Origin: RGIG3701 sp030530205
Lineage (GTDB): Bacteria; Planctomycetota; Planctomycetia; Pirellulales; Thermoguttaceae
Reading direction: 5' to 3'
NCBI GenBank assembly: GCA_030530205.1
Contig: JAUMVK010000018.1
Location: 1 to 64,000, forward strand
DNA length: 64,000 bases
Shown here: positions 8,748-17,823 of the stretch, piece after piece
Position numbering within the stretch: the first letter of the stretch is position 1
Layout of the letters: each line of letters begins with the position of its first letter
Program-made: the position numbers and the translations under genes
Notes under the pieces: generated by a model
The model's input: only the letters and a program-made list of their open reading frames with translations
What the model was told of the DNA's origin: nothing
Database searches by the model: none

Positions 8748-8931
8748 AATAAATCGCCTTGAAAACGCTGACACTCCATGAATGAACGGTTCTATTATAC
8801 ACAAGAATGGGAAAAAAACAAGAAATTAGTAGAGAAAAAATGAAAAAAAGAGGAAATTTTTTGGAAATGATTACGTCTATGACGTTCAATTCCGAACAGA
8901 GAATTTGTTACGGCCACAGCTTTCGGGGAAA

Positions 8932-8969
8932 CACGGATCAAAAGAAAGGTTTCAATGGGACGATCCGTG
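8932..8969. terminator. Possible terminator hairpin in the 8748-9004 gap
   Basis: CACGGATC pairs with GATCCGTG across a 22-base loop, just beyond the stop codon of the 9005-11608 gene. There is no strong T-run, so termination is only a guess. I see nothing else in this 257-base divergent/convergent gap. Confidence 0.35.
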
Positions 8970-9004
8970 CTTCCCTGAAAAGTCAGGTGCGGCCGGGCAA
9001 ATGG

Positions 9005-11608
9005 TCAATGGGCTTCTTTCACTTCACCATCGATCAGGTATTGGAACGGAAATTCCGGTTTGGCCGTGAATTCCACCGTGTCTCCGTTGAGCTTGAAGGG
9101 GAACGGGGCCACGACGTGGTGATGGTCGTTCCACTCCATGGAAAGGGCCGCGGGTTTACCGCTCAGACGCAGGCGCAGCGCGATCGGAACCGCCGGGTTG
9201 ATGTCGGCCGCGTGGCGCATACCTGGCACGCAGCTCACCGAATCGGGCAGAAGTCCCGCGGACGGGCCTTCGGTGTAGATTTGGCGCTCGGCCGAGTTTG
9301 TGATCTGCTCCGCGAGCCAGCGCCAGACTTGAGCTTCCTGGGAATCTTGGGCAAAAACTTCCGCCAGATCGAGCAGGGCATACGCGTAAACGGTCCCGAT
9401 CCACTGCACAGGGCGGCCAATCCAGTTCGGGCATTTCCAGTTGGTCGCGCCCAAAACCCCGATGTACGCGCCGTACTGGAACGGCTCGGGCGTGGTCGGA
9501 TCATCCCAAAGGTAAACGTACGTCGCGCCTTCCAGCGCCCAGCGTTCTGCGTCTTTGAGCCAGGCCGGATCGCCCGTCGCCCGGTATGCCAGCACGCACG
9601 ACCGGATCGCGTAGGCCGCCGCCAGAGGGTCGGGGGTGTGAAGCGGCATTTCCCAGCATTGCGCTCCGCGAGCCACGTGGAAGCGACGGCAGAGGGCCAG
9701 CGATTCCAGCGCGGGATCCAGGAATTTTTTGTCCCCCGTTACGGCCCAGGCTTGCAGTAGGGCGAAAATTGGCCGGGCGTTGATTCCAAGCGCGGTCGAT
9801 TCCCAGTGGGTCACGTCGTACTTGCCGGCGTAACGCCAGTAACCGTCCGCGCCGCGGGTTTCGAGCAGATTATTCACTCCTCGGGCCATTGCAAGCCAGC
9901 GGGCCGCCTGATTCCGCACGAAGAAAATCGTCCCGTTCCCCACGTGCGCGCCGCCATAGGCGAACTGAAAGTCCGGTACATCACCGCCAATCCGCCAGAG
10001 AGCCGACGCCTGATCGCAATATGGAGCCGATTTCCAGCCCGCGCAGTGGCCCCAGCCTTCGGAAGTGTGGAGAGGTCCGTTTTCCATCTGTTCACGGTAA
10101 AGCGCGAAACGGTCACGCCCGGTTTTTCGCGGCGAATCGGCGTCCGTGGCCGCCATTTCGTGGAGAATTTCCCTCCAAAGCCCGAGCTTCAGGAACAAGG
10201 ATTCCTCTCTGGTAGGGAAGAATTCCAGACGGACCGTCTGTTTCTCCTGATTTTCGGCGTTCTGGGGTATTTCGAGCGAAATCAGCGCGTCGGGCGTGGA
10301 GTCGATGTAATTCGGAACGGCAAAAACCGGCTGGAATTTCGGGTTGGACCAGCGCAGATGAAACGTTCCGTCTTCCGTAAGGAGCCCGATCCAGTGTTGC
10401 GTCAGGAAGTGAGGCTCAGGCCGGATCCGCAAATGGTCTGTGGTCCAGAAGTCGGCGCGGGAGGAACTCCATTCCCCCTTTTCGAGGAACTCAACGCCCG
10501 GAACGACCGCGAGATCCATCCGGCCCGGGACGCGAATCACAGGGAGGTCCTGCGAGCCGTCCACCTCGAATTCCAGGAAGGACGCGCGCCCTTTATTATG
10601 GGCTTCGATTGGCATTTTAGCAAGATCCAGATGGGTGAGCGCGGCGATTTTCCGGCCTTGGCGGACCAGAAACGCCATGGATTCGTCGGGGGCGACGCAG
10701 AAATCGAATGTTTCACCTTTCGTGACGTGCCAGTCGGACGTGATCTCCACGTCGTGAACGACTTCCAGGTCCCGCCGTGTTTTAGGCGAATCCGGCGCGG
10801 AAACCTCCCAGACGCACGAATCCACCACCTTTTTCGGGTCGGTCATGTACGTAAAAATACGCGTTTCGTTGGGCTTGAACGCTTCCTCGCGGCCGTTCAC
10901 CGTGAAGACCGCGGCCTCGTTCTTCGGGTTGGTGACGCCCAGACGCAGTGCCTGCGATTCTTTCGGAAAGGAACCGGATTCTGGCGGATTCAGAACGGAG
11001 TCCATGGGAAGGACCTCCACTTTCGGTCCGACCGTCTCGAGGGTCCCAAACTCGATCTTTTGAATTTCCACGAGGCCTTCCCCGTTGGCGGGGTCGATGC
11101 GCCAGCGCCGGATCGGGAGCTTGAGGTTCAGTTCCAGGTCCACCATCCGCCACTCCTTCGAGTCGGGAGAAATACCGGTTTCGGAGACTCTTTCCACGAG
11201 TTCCTCGGACATGCCGGGGTGTTCGTCGTCGGTCCAGTAGATCCCCTGGAATTTCTCGCCGCGCATTGTAAAGCGGACGAAGAGTTTTCCGGTTGGGCAG
11301 TCGGTCAGAACTCCCGGCATGGTGAAGTACGGGTCGTGACCGGTACATTCGATGGACAGTGCGCCGTCCTTAATGCTCAGTTTACAGTCGTTTCCGGTTT
11401 CGCAGGGCAAGGATTCCGGGGTTTCAAACGTGAAAACTCGCTGCGGGATCATTCTCTCAGGCGTGACGTGCGTCTGGATCCACGTGTGCGCGTAATCCTC
11501 CGCGAACAGCGAGGCGGGAAACAAAACGTAAAGAAGCAGAAAGGCAATTCCCACGGGCGGGAAAAAGGAAAGAAAACGGCGGATTTTGGTGTGGGGCGAG
11601 TTTTTCAT
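9005..11608 (-). CDS. Large secreted protein with helical toroid domain
   Basis: This 867-residue protein has a clear N-terminal signal peptide (FLLLYVLFPASLFA, cut near residue 36). The first half is beta-rich and carries no motif I recognise. The second half has repeated paired helices with aromatic and Asp/His-rich turns, such as YWRYAGKYDVTHWEST, LQAWAVTGDKKFLDPAL and VLAYRATGDPAWLKDAERW. These are typical of (alpha/alpha)6 toroids in polysaccharide lyases and unsaturated glucuronyl hydrolases. It probably acts on a polysaccharide outside the cytoplasmic membrane. Family and catalytic residues are not assigned. The ATG at 11608 is preceded by AGGA. It is transcribed divergently from the M24 peptidase. 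Confidence 0.65.
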   Translation of the reverse strand: MKNSPHTKIRRFLSFFPPVGIAFLLLYVLFPASLFAEDYAHTWIQTHVTPERMIPQRVFTFETPESLPCETGNDCKLSIKDGALSIECTGHDPYFTMPGVLTDCPTGKLFVRFTMRGEKFQGIYWTDDEHPGMSEELVERVSETGISPDSKEWRMVDLELNLKLPIRRWRIDPANGEGLVEIQKIEFGTLETVGPKVEVLPMDSVLNPPESGSFPKESQALRLGVTNPKNEAAVFTVNGREEAFKPNETRIFTYMTDPKKVVDSCVWEVSAPDSPKTRRDLEVVHDVEITSDWHVTKGETFDFCVAPDESMAFLVRQGRKIAALTHLDLAKMPIEAHNKGRASFLEFEVDGSQDLPVIRVPGRMDLAVVPGVEFLEKGEWSSSRADFWTTDHLRIRPEPHFLTQHWIGLLTEDGTFHLRWSNPKFQPVFAVPNYIDSTPDALISLEIPQNAENQEKQTVRLEFFPTREESLFLKLGLWREILHEMAATDADSPRKTGRDRFALYREQMENGPLHTSEGWGHCAGWKSAPYCDQASALWRIGGDVPDFQFAYGGAHVGNGTIFFVRNQAARWLAMARGVNNLLETRGADGYWRYAGKYDVTHWESTALGINARPIFALLQAWAVTGDKKFLDPALESLALCRRFHVARGAQCWEMPLHTPDPLAAAYAIRSCVLAYRATGDPAWLKDAERWALEGATYVYLWDDPTTPEPFQYGAYIGVLGATNWKCPNWIGRPVQWIGTVYAYALLDLAEVFAQDSQEAQVWRWLAEQITNSAERQIYTEGPSAGLLPDSVSCVPGMRHAADINPAVPIALRLRLSGKPAALSMEWNDHHHVVAPFPFKLNGDTVEFTAKPEFPFQYLIDGEVKEAH

Positions 11609-11758
11609 GATTCAATTCCTGGTTTAAGTTGGTCATTTGGGCCGATAAATGCCGGGTCAGCATGGTTTTATTTTAACACATTTCCACGTCGAAAAAAAGG
11701 GGGGGCAGAACAGAAAACCAGAAATGAAAATCCCGGAAAGACGCTCAGCCACTTCCCC

Positions 11759-11786
11759 TTGACTTTTTCAGGTGATGAATTATAAT
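11759..11786 (+). promoter_or_regulatory. Sigma-70-like promoter of the M24 peptidase
   Basis: TTGACT (11759-11764), a 16-base spacer, then a perfect TATAAT (11781-11786). The start codon is 25 bases downstream. Confidence 0.7.
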
Positions 11787-11811
11787 CAGCACCGAGAAAG
11801 GAACCATTCAA

Positions 11812-13050
11812 ATGAATATTTCAGATTTCCCCGCCATTTCGGAAACCGCTTCCCTTGATGAGTTGGACTCTCGCCGGACACGCTTCCTGGATCTCCTGAC
11901 CGAACGTTTTCCTGACTGGGAAACGGTTCTGCTCGTGAATCGCGTGAACCACCTTTACTTTGCCGGCACGATGCAGGACGCGGTCCTCGTTTTTCAGAAG
12001 GACGGCTCACGCAAACTCTTCGTTCGCCGAAGTTTCGAACGGGCCTGCGACGAATCGCCCCTTCCGCGTGAAGAAATCCTTCCGATGCGTAGTTTCCGCG
12101 ACGTCGTCTCGGTCATTGGGGCACATTCCGGCGTCACGTGCGTCGAAAAAGACGTTCTTACGATCTCCCTGCTGGAAATGATGGAGCGGAATTTCCAAAT
12201 GACGCGGATCCTCGGCGTGGACCCCATCATCGCGCGGGTCCGGGCCGTCAAATCGCCATGGGAAATGGCCTGGATGGAAGAGTCCGGGAAGCGTCACAAC
12301 CGTTTCCTGACCGAAACGCTTCCAACCCTTCTCTGGGAGGGAATGACCGAGCTGGAACTGGTCGGCGATGTTTACCGCGGCGCGCTTCTGGCCGGTTACC
12401 AGGGAATTTCCCGCTTTGCAATGTTTCAGACCGAGGTCGCGTACGGCCAGTACGGCTTCGGCGACAGTTCGCTCTACCCGACCAGCTTTAACGGCCCCGC
12501 CGGTTCGTTCGGGATGAGCGCCGCTATTCCGTTCGTCGGCTCGCGCACGCGCCGGCTGGAGGCGGGAATGAGCGTTTTCGCCGACATTGGGTTCGGAATG
12601 AACGGCTACCACACGGATAAAACCCAGGTCTATTTCTTCCGTGGGAACCGCCCAGACGCCCAAATCCCTTCCGAGGCGCTGGACGCCCATGCGCAGTGCA
12701 TCGAGATCCAGCGTGAAATCGCCCGGCGGCTTGTTCCCGGCGCGATTCCAGACCAGATTTATGCCGATGTGATGGCGAGCCTTTCCGAAGAATTCAAGAG
12801 GAATTTTCAGGGGTTTGGTTCTCGTCAGGCGAAATTCCTCGGGCATGGGATCGGTCTTCAGGTCGATGAGTACCCGGTCATTGCGCGAGGGTTTACGGAA
12901 CCTCTTCAGGAAAACGTCGTGCTGGCGGTCGAACCCAAAAAAGGGATAGCGGGCTTCGGGACGGTGGGGGTGGAGGATTCGTTCGTCGTGACGTCCGAAG
13001 GGGGGCGGTGCCTGACTGGCGGGCCGAGGGAAATCATTGAATGTGGGTGA
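11812..13050 (+). CDS. M24 family metallopeptidase (Xaa-Pro type)
   Basis: This 412-residue cytoplasmic protein has a creatinase-type N-terminal domain (residues 1-150) and a pita-bread M24 domain. The five metal ligands can be placed: Asp in ADIGFGMNGYHTD, Asp in TDKTQVY, His in FLGHGIG, Glu in AVEPKKG and Glu in VGVEDSF. The probable activity is aminopeptidase action on Xaa-Pro bonds or a related substrate. It has its own promoter 25 bases upstream and AAAGGA before the start. I cannot tell a prolidase from a creatinase-like member by reading alone. Confidence 0.88.
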   Translation: MNISDFPAISETASLDELDSRRTRFLDLLTERFPDWETVLLVNRVNHLYFAGTMQDAVLVFQKDGSRKLFVRRSFERACDESPLPREEILPMRSFRDVVSVIGAHSGVTCVEKDVLTISLLEMMERNFQMTRILGVDPIIARVRAVKSPWEMAWMEESGKRHNRFLTETLPTLLWEGMTELELVGDVYRGALLAGYQGISRFAMFQTEVAYGQYGFGDSSLYPTSFNGPAGSFGMSAAIPFVGSRTRRLEAGMSVFADIGFGMNGYHTDKTQVYFFRGNRPDAQIPSEALDAHAQCIEIQREIARRLVPGAIPDQIYADVMASLSEEFKRNFQGFGSRQAKFLGHGIGLQVDEYPVIARGFTEPLQENVVLAVEPKKGIAGFGTVGVEDSFVVTSEGGRCLTGGPREIIECG

Positions 13051-13241
13051 AACGATGGGTGGGGTGGTTCTGGATGATTTCCGCCAAAAAATGAACGAAT
13101 CTTGTTTAGATTACGTATTTTACTAAGAGAAAAAACCTTAAACGGGCTTCAAGACCGTTCCATTTATGCCTTTTTTAACAAAAATGGGACGATTTTTCTC
13201 TTTTTTTTCTAAAAACTCCTGCCAAAAATGCTGGAAGCTCC

Positions 13242-13270
13242 TTGCGTTTTTGGTGTAATTTGACTATAAT
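13242..13270 (+). promoter_or_regulatory. Sigma-70-like promoter of the Hsp70-mnmE pair
   Basis: TTGCGT (13242-13247), a 17-base spacer and TATAAT (13265-13270). The start codon of the Hsp70 gene is 48 bases downstream. No CIRCE-type inverted repeat was seen near it. Confidence 0.6.
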
Positions 13271-13318
13271 TAATAAAAACCGTCAAATATTGCCAAGCCT
13301 ATTTGAAAATACATTTTT

Positions 13319-14854
13319 ATGAACGAAAACACTCCCGCAATCGGAATTGACCTTGGAACTACATTTTCAGCAATCGCGAAATTTGACCCTTCCGGAGTCG
13401 TAATGACTTTGATGAACGCGGAAGGCGACCGCACCACGCCGAGTGTTGCGCTCTTTGAAGCCGGGCAGGCCATCGTCGGAAAGGAGGCGTTGAAAGCGAT
13501 TTCGACGGAAGCCAATTCTATCGCTCTGTGCGCCAAGCGTGATATGGGAAGCAAAGTCTTTCATCAGGCCATCGAGAACCGCCAGTACCCGCCGGAAGTG
13601 ATCGAAGCGTTCATTTTGGATAAACTGCGCAAAGACGCGGAGGCTCAAATCGGCCATTTCACTAAAGTCGTTATTACGGTTCCCGCATATTTCGACGAAG
13701 TGCGCCGTAAAGCGACACAGGACGCAGGCTACATGGCGGGGTTTGAGGTCCTTGATATTATTAACGAACCCACTGCCGCGGCACTCGCGTTTGGTTACCA
13801 GCATGGTCTTTTGGGGCAAAATTCGGCACAGGAAAACGTTCTGGTTTATGACCTTGGCGGCGGTACTTTTGACGTGACGATCATGCGGATGTGCGGTTCC
13901 GAATTCATCACGCTCGCAACGGATGGTGACGTACAGCTTGGCGGTTTTGATTGGGATAATCGTCTGGTCGATTTCATTTCTGATAAATTTGTTTCCGAAT
14001 TTTACGCGGATCCACGTGAGGACGTTTGCGCCCGTGGTAAACTTTGGCGTGAGTGCGAGGACGCCAAGCGAACCCTTTCATCCCGTTTGAAAGCCACCAT
14101 TACGTGCGACTATCAGGGACTTTCGAAGCGTTTTGAGGTCACTCGTGAGGAATTCGAGCAAATGACGCAGGACCTCCTGGATCGTACCCGCTTTACCACG
14201 ACGCAGGCTCTCCACGCTGCAGGACTTGAGTGGAGTGACATTTCGCGTGTTCTGCTCGTCGGCGGTTCCAGCCGAATGCCGATGGTGCGTAACATGCTTC
14301 AGGAAGTTTCGGGGATGGAGCCGGACTCCAGCGCTTCCGCTGACGAATGTGTCGCGATGGGCGCCGCCATTCATGCGGGGCACATCATTTCGCAGAGTCA
14401 GGGAAATCCCGCGTCGTTCAAGATCCGCAACGTAAACTCGCACTCACTCGGCGTTATTGGGATGGACCCAGGCACGAGGCTGCCGCGTGTGGGAGTTTTA
14501 ATTCCGAGAAACACTACGCTTCCTGTTCGGGTCGGACGTAAATATAAAACTCAAAAAGTGAATCAAAAAAGCCTCCTGGTGCAAATCGTGGAGGGGGAAA
14601 GCCCCTCGCCGGATAACTGTACCTTCATCGGTTCCTGCAAGATCCCGAGTTTGCCCCCGAATCTTCCGGCCGGTACGCCAGTTTATGTGATGTTCGAGTA
14701 TTTGCCGGATGGCCGTTTGCGTGTCGGGGTGGAAATTCCGGACGCAAACGAAAAAGTGACACAGGAATTCACGCGAGAAAACAATCTTTCGAAAACGCTT
14801 CTTGATGGCTGGCGGCAGTATATTTCCAACGAGCCGCCGACGGATTACCAGTAA
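13319..14854 (+). CDS. Short Hsp70 (DnaK-like) protein
   Basis: This 511-residue protein contains the complete Hsp70 ATPase domain: GIDLGTTFSA near residue 8, INEPTAAALAFGY, LVYDLGGGTFDV and VLLVGGSSRMP. It then has a short beta-rich region with PRVGVLIPRNTTLPVR. It stops before the helical lid and C-terminus of DnaK, which has about 600-640 residues. The gene ends in a TAATG overlap with mnmE, so the two are translationally coupled. No dnaJ or grpE is nearby. Planctomycetes carry several extra Hsp70s of this kind. It probably acts on specific clients rather than as the main chaperone. Confidence 0.9.
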   Translation: MNENTPAIGIDLGTTFSAIAKFDPSGVVMTLMNAEGDRTTPSVALFEAGQAIVGKEALKAISTEANSIALCAKRDMGSKVFHQAIENRQYPPEVIEAFILDKLRKDAEAQIGHFTKVVITVPAYFDEVRRKATQDAGYMAGFEVLDIINEPTAAALAFGYQHGLLGQNSAQENVLVYDLGGGTFDVTIMRMCGSEFITLATDGDVQLGGFDWDNRLVDFISDKFVSEFYADPREDVCARGKLWRECEDAKRTLSSRLKATITCDYQGLSKRFEVTREEFEQMTQDLLDRTRFTTTQALHAAGLEWSDISRVLLVGGSSRMPMVRNMLQEVSGMEPDSSASADECVAMGAAIHAGHIISQSQGNPASFKIRNVNSHSLGVIGMDPGTRLPRVGVLIPRNTTLPVRVGRKYKTQKVNQKSLLVQIVEGESPSPDNCTFIGSCKIPSLPPNLPAGTPVYVMFEYLPDGRLRVGVEIPDANEKVTQEFTRENNLSKTLLDGWRQYISNEPPTDYQ

Positions 14855-16251
14855 TGTACCCGCTCGACGATACGATTTGCGCGATTGCCTCCGCCCGTTC
14901 CAAAGGCGGTTTGAGGGGGATCGTGCGCGTCAGCGGGCCGGATTCGGAGGAAGCTCTGAAAGCGCTTGGCGTTTGTATTCCTGAAAATCCGGGGGAAAGG
15001 GCGTTCCTCTTTGATTCCGAAATCGTTCTGTCGAATTTGGGTAAACTTCCAGTGCGAATTTACATCTGGCGTGAGGGGAAAAGCTACACCGGCCAGAACG
15101 CGGTGGAGGTTCACATGTACGGCGTTTTGCCGCTTCTTGAAAAACTCACTGCGGCGCTTTGTGGGACCGGCCACGCGAGGCTTGCGCAGCCGGGCGAGTT
15201 TACGCTTCGGGCGTTTCTTTCCGGTCGTCTGGATCTGACTCAGGCCGAGGCCGTTCTGGGGACCATCGACGCTCAAAATCCGCAAAAACTCAACGCGGCG
15301 CTGCATCAGCTTGCGGGTGGTCTGGCTCATCCGCTGTATGACCTGCGGGAGCGGCTTTTCGATCTGCTTGGGCATTTGGAGGCTGGATTTGATTTCGCCG
15401 ACGAAGACATTGAGTTCATTTCTCCGGAAGAAATCGCTCAAGGTTTACATGAGTGTGCGGCCGTAATTTCAAAAATCCTCGCGAAAATGCGTTCCCGCGG
15501 TGGAGGGGTAGTCCTTGCCCGTGCGGTACTTTATGGGGCTCCGAACATCGGGAAAAGTGCCCTTTTTAATGCTCTTACCGAAACCGGGAGCGCACTTGTT
15601 TTCGACCGTCCCGGTACGACGCGTGACTACCTGTGTGGTACGATTACGCTTGGAAGTTGCACTTGCCAAATCGTCGATACGGCGGGTGATTTTGGGACGG
15701 ACGCGGAAGAATTGGGCATTTTGAACGAACGGTCGCAGGAACTCGCGCGTACCCAGCGGGAACTGGCAGACGTGCCACTTTACTGCTTTGACGCCGCGGA
15801 ATTCGTTCATTCCCGGCTGGACGCTCTGCGGGGGCTAAGGGAGAAAATCAGCGCGGACTCGGTCATCGTTCTGACACGGTGCGATCTTTTGAGTCCGGAA
15901 GATAGGGACGATTTTCAGAAGCGTTTCCCGGAAAAAGGACGCCTGATCTGGACGAGCGCCAAAACTCGCGAGGGCGTGGACACGCTGAAAACCAGGCTGG
16001 GACAAATTCTGGAGGAGCGTGCAAATGATGAGTCGGACGTCGTGGGCGCGACCCAGACCCGTTGCCGTGCCTCATTGCAGACCGCGCTCGAATCGCTGGA
16101 ACGGGCGGAAATGCTCTGCGGGACAGAATTCCAGGAACTCATTGCGACGGAGATACGTTCGGCACTGGACCAGATCGGCCTGGTTGTTGGCGCGGTTTAC
16201 ACCGAGGACCTTCTCGACTCGATCTTCAGCCGGTTCTGTGTGGGAAAATGA
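14854..16251 (+). CDS. mnmE: tRNA uridine-34 modification GTPase MnmE
   Basis: This 465-residue GTPase, with MnmG, installs the carboxymethylaminomethyl group at the wobble uridine of tRNAs. An N-terminal folate-binding domain (RGIVRVSGPDS, then FTLRAFLSGRLDLTQAEA) is followed by a helical domain and an inserted G domain: GAPNIGKS (228-235), TTRDY, DTAG (275-278), TRCD in the G4 position. It ends with the family's C-terminal FCVGK, with the active cysteine. Length is normal. Its start overlaps the Hsp70 stop as TAATG. The protein is complete and likely functional; mnmG is not in the window. Confidence 0.97.
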   Translation: MYPLDDTICAIASARSKGGLRGIVRVSGPDSEEALKALGVCIPENPGERAFLFDSEIVLSNLGKLPVRIYIWREGKSYTGQNAVEVHMYGVLPLLEKLTAALCGTGHARLAQPGEFTLRAFLSGRLDLTQAEAVLGTIDAQNPQKLNAALHQLAGGLAHPLYDLRERLFDLLGHLEAGFDFADEDIEFISPEEIAQGLHECAAVISKILAKMRSRGGGVVLARAVLYGAPNIGKSALFNALTETGSALVFDRPGTTRDYLCGTITLGSCTCQIVDTAGDFGTDAEELGILNERSQELARTQRELADVPLYCFDAAEFVHSRLDALRGLREKISADSVIVLTRCDLLSPEDRDDFQKRFPEKGRLIWTSAKTREGVDTLKTRLGQILEERANDESDVVGATQTRCRASLQTALESLERAEMLCGTEFQELIATEIRSALDQIGLVVGAVYTEDLLDSIFSRFCVGK

Positions 16252-16274
16252 AAGGTCAGAGGATTTCCCACACA
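16237..16274. terminator. Hairpin at the mnmE 3' end, convergent genes
   Basis: An 11-bp perfect inverted repeat (TGTGTGGGAAA / TTTCCCACACA) includes the mnmE stop codon in its loop. It lies between mnmE and the convergent gene at 16291, so it may stop transcription in both directions. There is no T-run of note. Confidence 0.45.
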
Positions 16275-16290
16275 AAACCTGACGATGGTC

Positions 16291-17394
16291 TTATTTGCTC
16301 AGTTTCTGGAACAGCGCGATCTCTTCCGGGTCGTACGGCGTGTGGTCCTCGTGGTACAAATCATGGTGCCAGACTTTCGGCTCGCCCTTTTCCGGCCCCC
16401 AGCCCCACGGGAAATGGGTCTGGAGTTTTCCGGGGATCAGGCCCCAGTTGATCGCGCCGACGTTCTGTTCGTGGAAGTACGGCAGGATCGCCTTGACCGT
16501 GCAGTTTCTCCCCCGCGCCAGCCACTCTTTGCAGATGATGGGACGGTTGAACGCTTTGTAAATTTCCACGTGCTCTTTCATCGATTCCAGCCCGTTGTAG
16601 CAGTGGAAGCTGATCACGTCTGAATTCTCGGCGAGGAATACAGCGATCGGCGTCAGATTGATCCCCTGAATGGCCGACGTGATCGGGGCGGGCGGGTTGA
16701 CTTTTCTCGCCCAGGTCCAAAGCAGGCGCAGGAACCCGAGCGTCATCCAGCGGTCGCCCGAATTGGCCGGCTCGTTGAAGAGGTCCCAGACGCGGATGCG
16801 CGGGTCCTCCCGGAAGAGTTCCATCGTTTCCGTGACGTAATCTTCCATCAGCCCCCACTTTTCCGGGTGGTGCATGACCGCTTCTTTGCCGGGCGTCTGC
16901 CGCCACTGACTGTTATGCGTGTAGGGCTTCGGCGCGGGCTGGGGGCCGATCACGCTCGGCTCGGTGCCGCCGTTGGTGAAAAAGTTGAAAATGACCTGGA
17001 GTTTGTGCTTCTCGCAAAGGTCGAGGAACGTACGGACGTTGGCGTAGAAGTCGGTCTTCTGTTCCCGCCAGAGCAGATCATGAACGAATATCCGCACCGT
17101 GTTGAACCCGGTTTGCGCGGCCAGGGCCAGTTCCGAGTCGATGATTTTCGGGTCGAACGTGAGTTTCTGCCACATTTCGATCTGGTTTTCGGCATACGTC
17201 GGCACGTAGTTGCACCCGACGATCCAGGGCTGGGACTTTCCCCACGCTTGGGCCTTTTCGACGGTCCAGCGGCCGTTCGGCTCGAAAGTGTCGGTCGTGA
17301 TTTTAGCGGGAGCGTCTTCCGAGCGTACAACATTCGGGAGGGAAACGGCTGCCGCAGCGGCGAGAGAGAGACGGAAAACTTCGCGTCGATTCAT
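16291..17394 (-). CDS. Exported GH5-like glycoside hydrolase
   Basis: This 367-residue protein has a Tat signal (MNRREVFRLSLAAAAAVSLP) starting at the ATG at 17394, which has AAAGGT upstream; a longer frame without support was rejected. The rest is a clan-A TIM barrel. WDLFNEPA gives the likely acid/base Glu208, and IICKEWLARG gives the likely nucleophile Glu290. Its activity is probably a beta-glycanase of the cellulase or mannanase kind acting outside the membrane. It converges with mnmE and follows the phosphofructokinase gene after a 429-base gap. Subfamily is not assigned. Confidence 0.82.
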   Translation of the reverse strand: MNRREVFRLSLAAAAAVSLPNVVRSEDAPAKITTDTFEPNGRWTVEKAQAWGKSQPWIVGCNYVPTYAENQIEMWQKLTFDPKIIDSELALAAQTGFNTVRIFVHDLLWREQKTDFYANVRTFLDLCEKHKLQVIFNFFTNGGTEPSVIGPQPAPKPYTHNSQWRQTPGKEAVMHHPEKWGLMEDYVTETMELFREDPRIRVWDLFNEPANSGDRWMTLGFLRLLWTWARKVNPPAPITSAIQGINLTPIAVFLAENSDVISFHCYNGLESMKEHVEIYKAFNRPIICKEWLARGRNCTVKAILPYFHEQNVGAINWGLIPGKLQTHFPWGWGPEKGEPKVWHHDLYHEDHTPYDPEEIALFQKLSK

Positions 17395-17556
17395 GGGTGG
17401 GACCTTTCGTAAAATCTTAAAGAAAAAATCAGTTGGAAAGACGTTCAGCCCGAGGGACGGCAAAATCGCGCCCTTCAGGTTTTGTGTATTAATTAAGGAA
17501 GTTCCAAAAATCTTGGACCTTTTTCCAAAGTGCGAGCGCAGTCTGGTTCAAACCTC

Positions 17557-17695
17557 AATTTAAACACGGATTTTCAAGGATTATAGGGATTTCCACAGAT
17601 TGTTTAAAGGGATTTTCGAGTGTTTTTTGTGATTCTCGATCACATCAAACGAAATCCTTTTAATCCATTAAATCCGTGAGAATCCGTGTTTAAAT
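17557..17695. repeat. Inverted repeat with CACGGATTT arms
   Basis: The left arm (17557-17582) contains TTTAAACACGGATTTTCAAG. The right arm (17671-17695) is nearly its complement and repeats the AATCCGTG word twice. The arms are about 90 bases apart. It is the only feature seen in the 429-base gap between the two minus-strand genes. It is the same kind of element as the heptamer hairpins, but with a 9-base word. Confidence 0.75.
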
Positions 17696-17823
17696 AAAAG
17701 GTGGAAGTGAAACTGGCTTGGTGTTTGGAATGGGAGGTTTTTAGAACTCCCTTTAATAGCTCAGCGGGAGCCTCGAAAAACGGGACTCCCGCGGGTAAAA
17801 TCAACTCACGGACTGGGGTCAAA

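Noticed and set aside
9806..11785. 659-codon plus-strand open frame opposite the secreted toroid gene
   Set aside because: It is a shadow of the minus-strand gene, which has a signal peptide and domain pattern.
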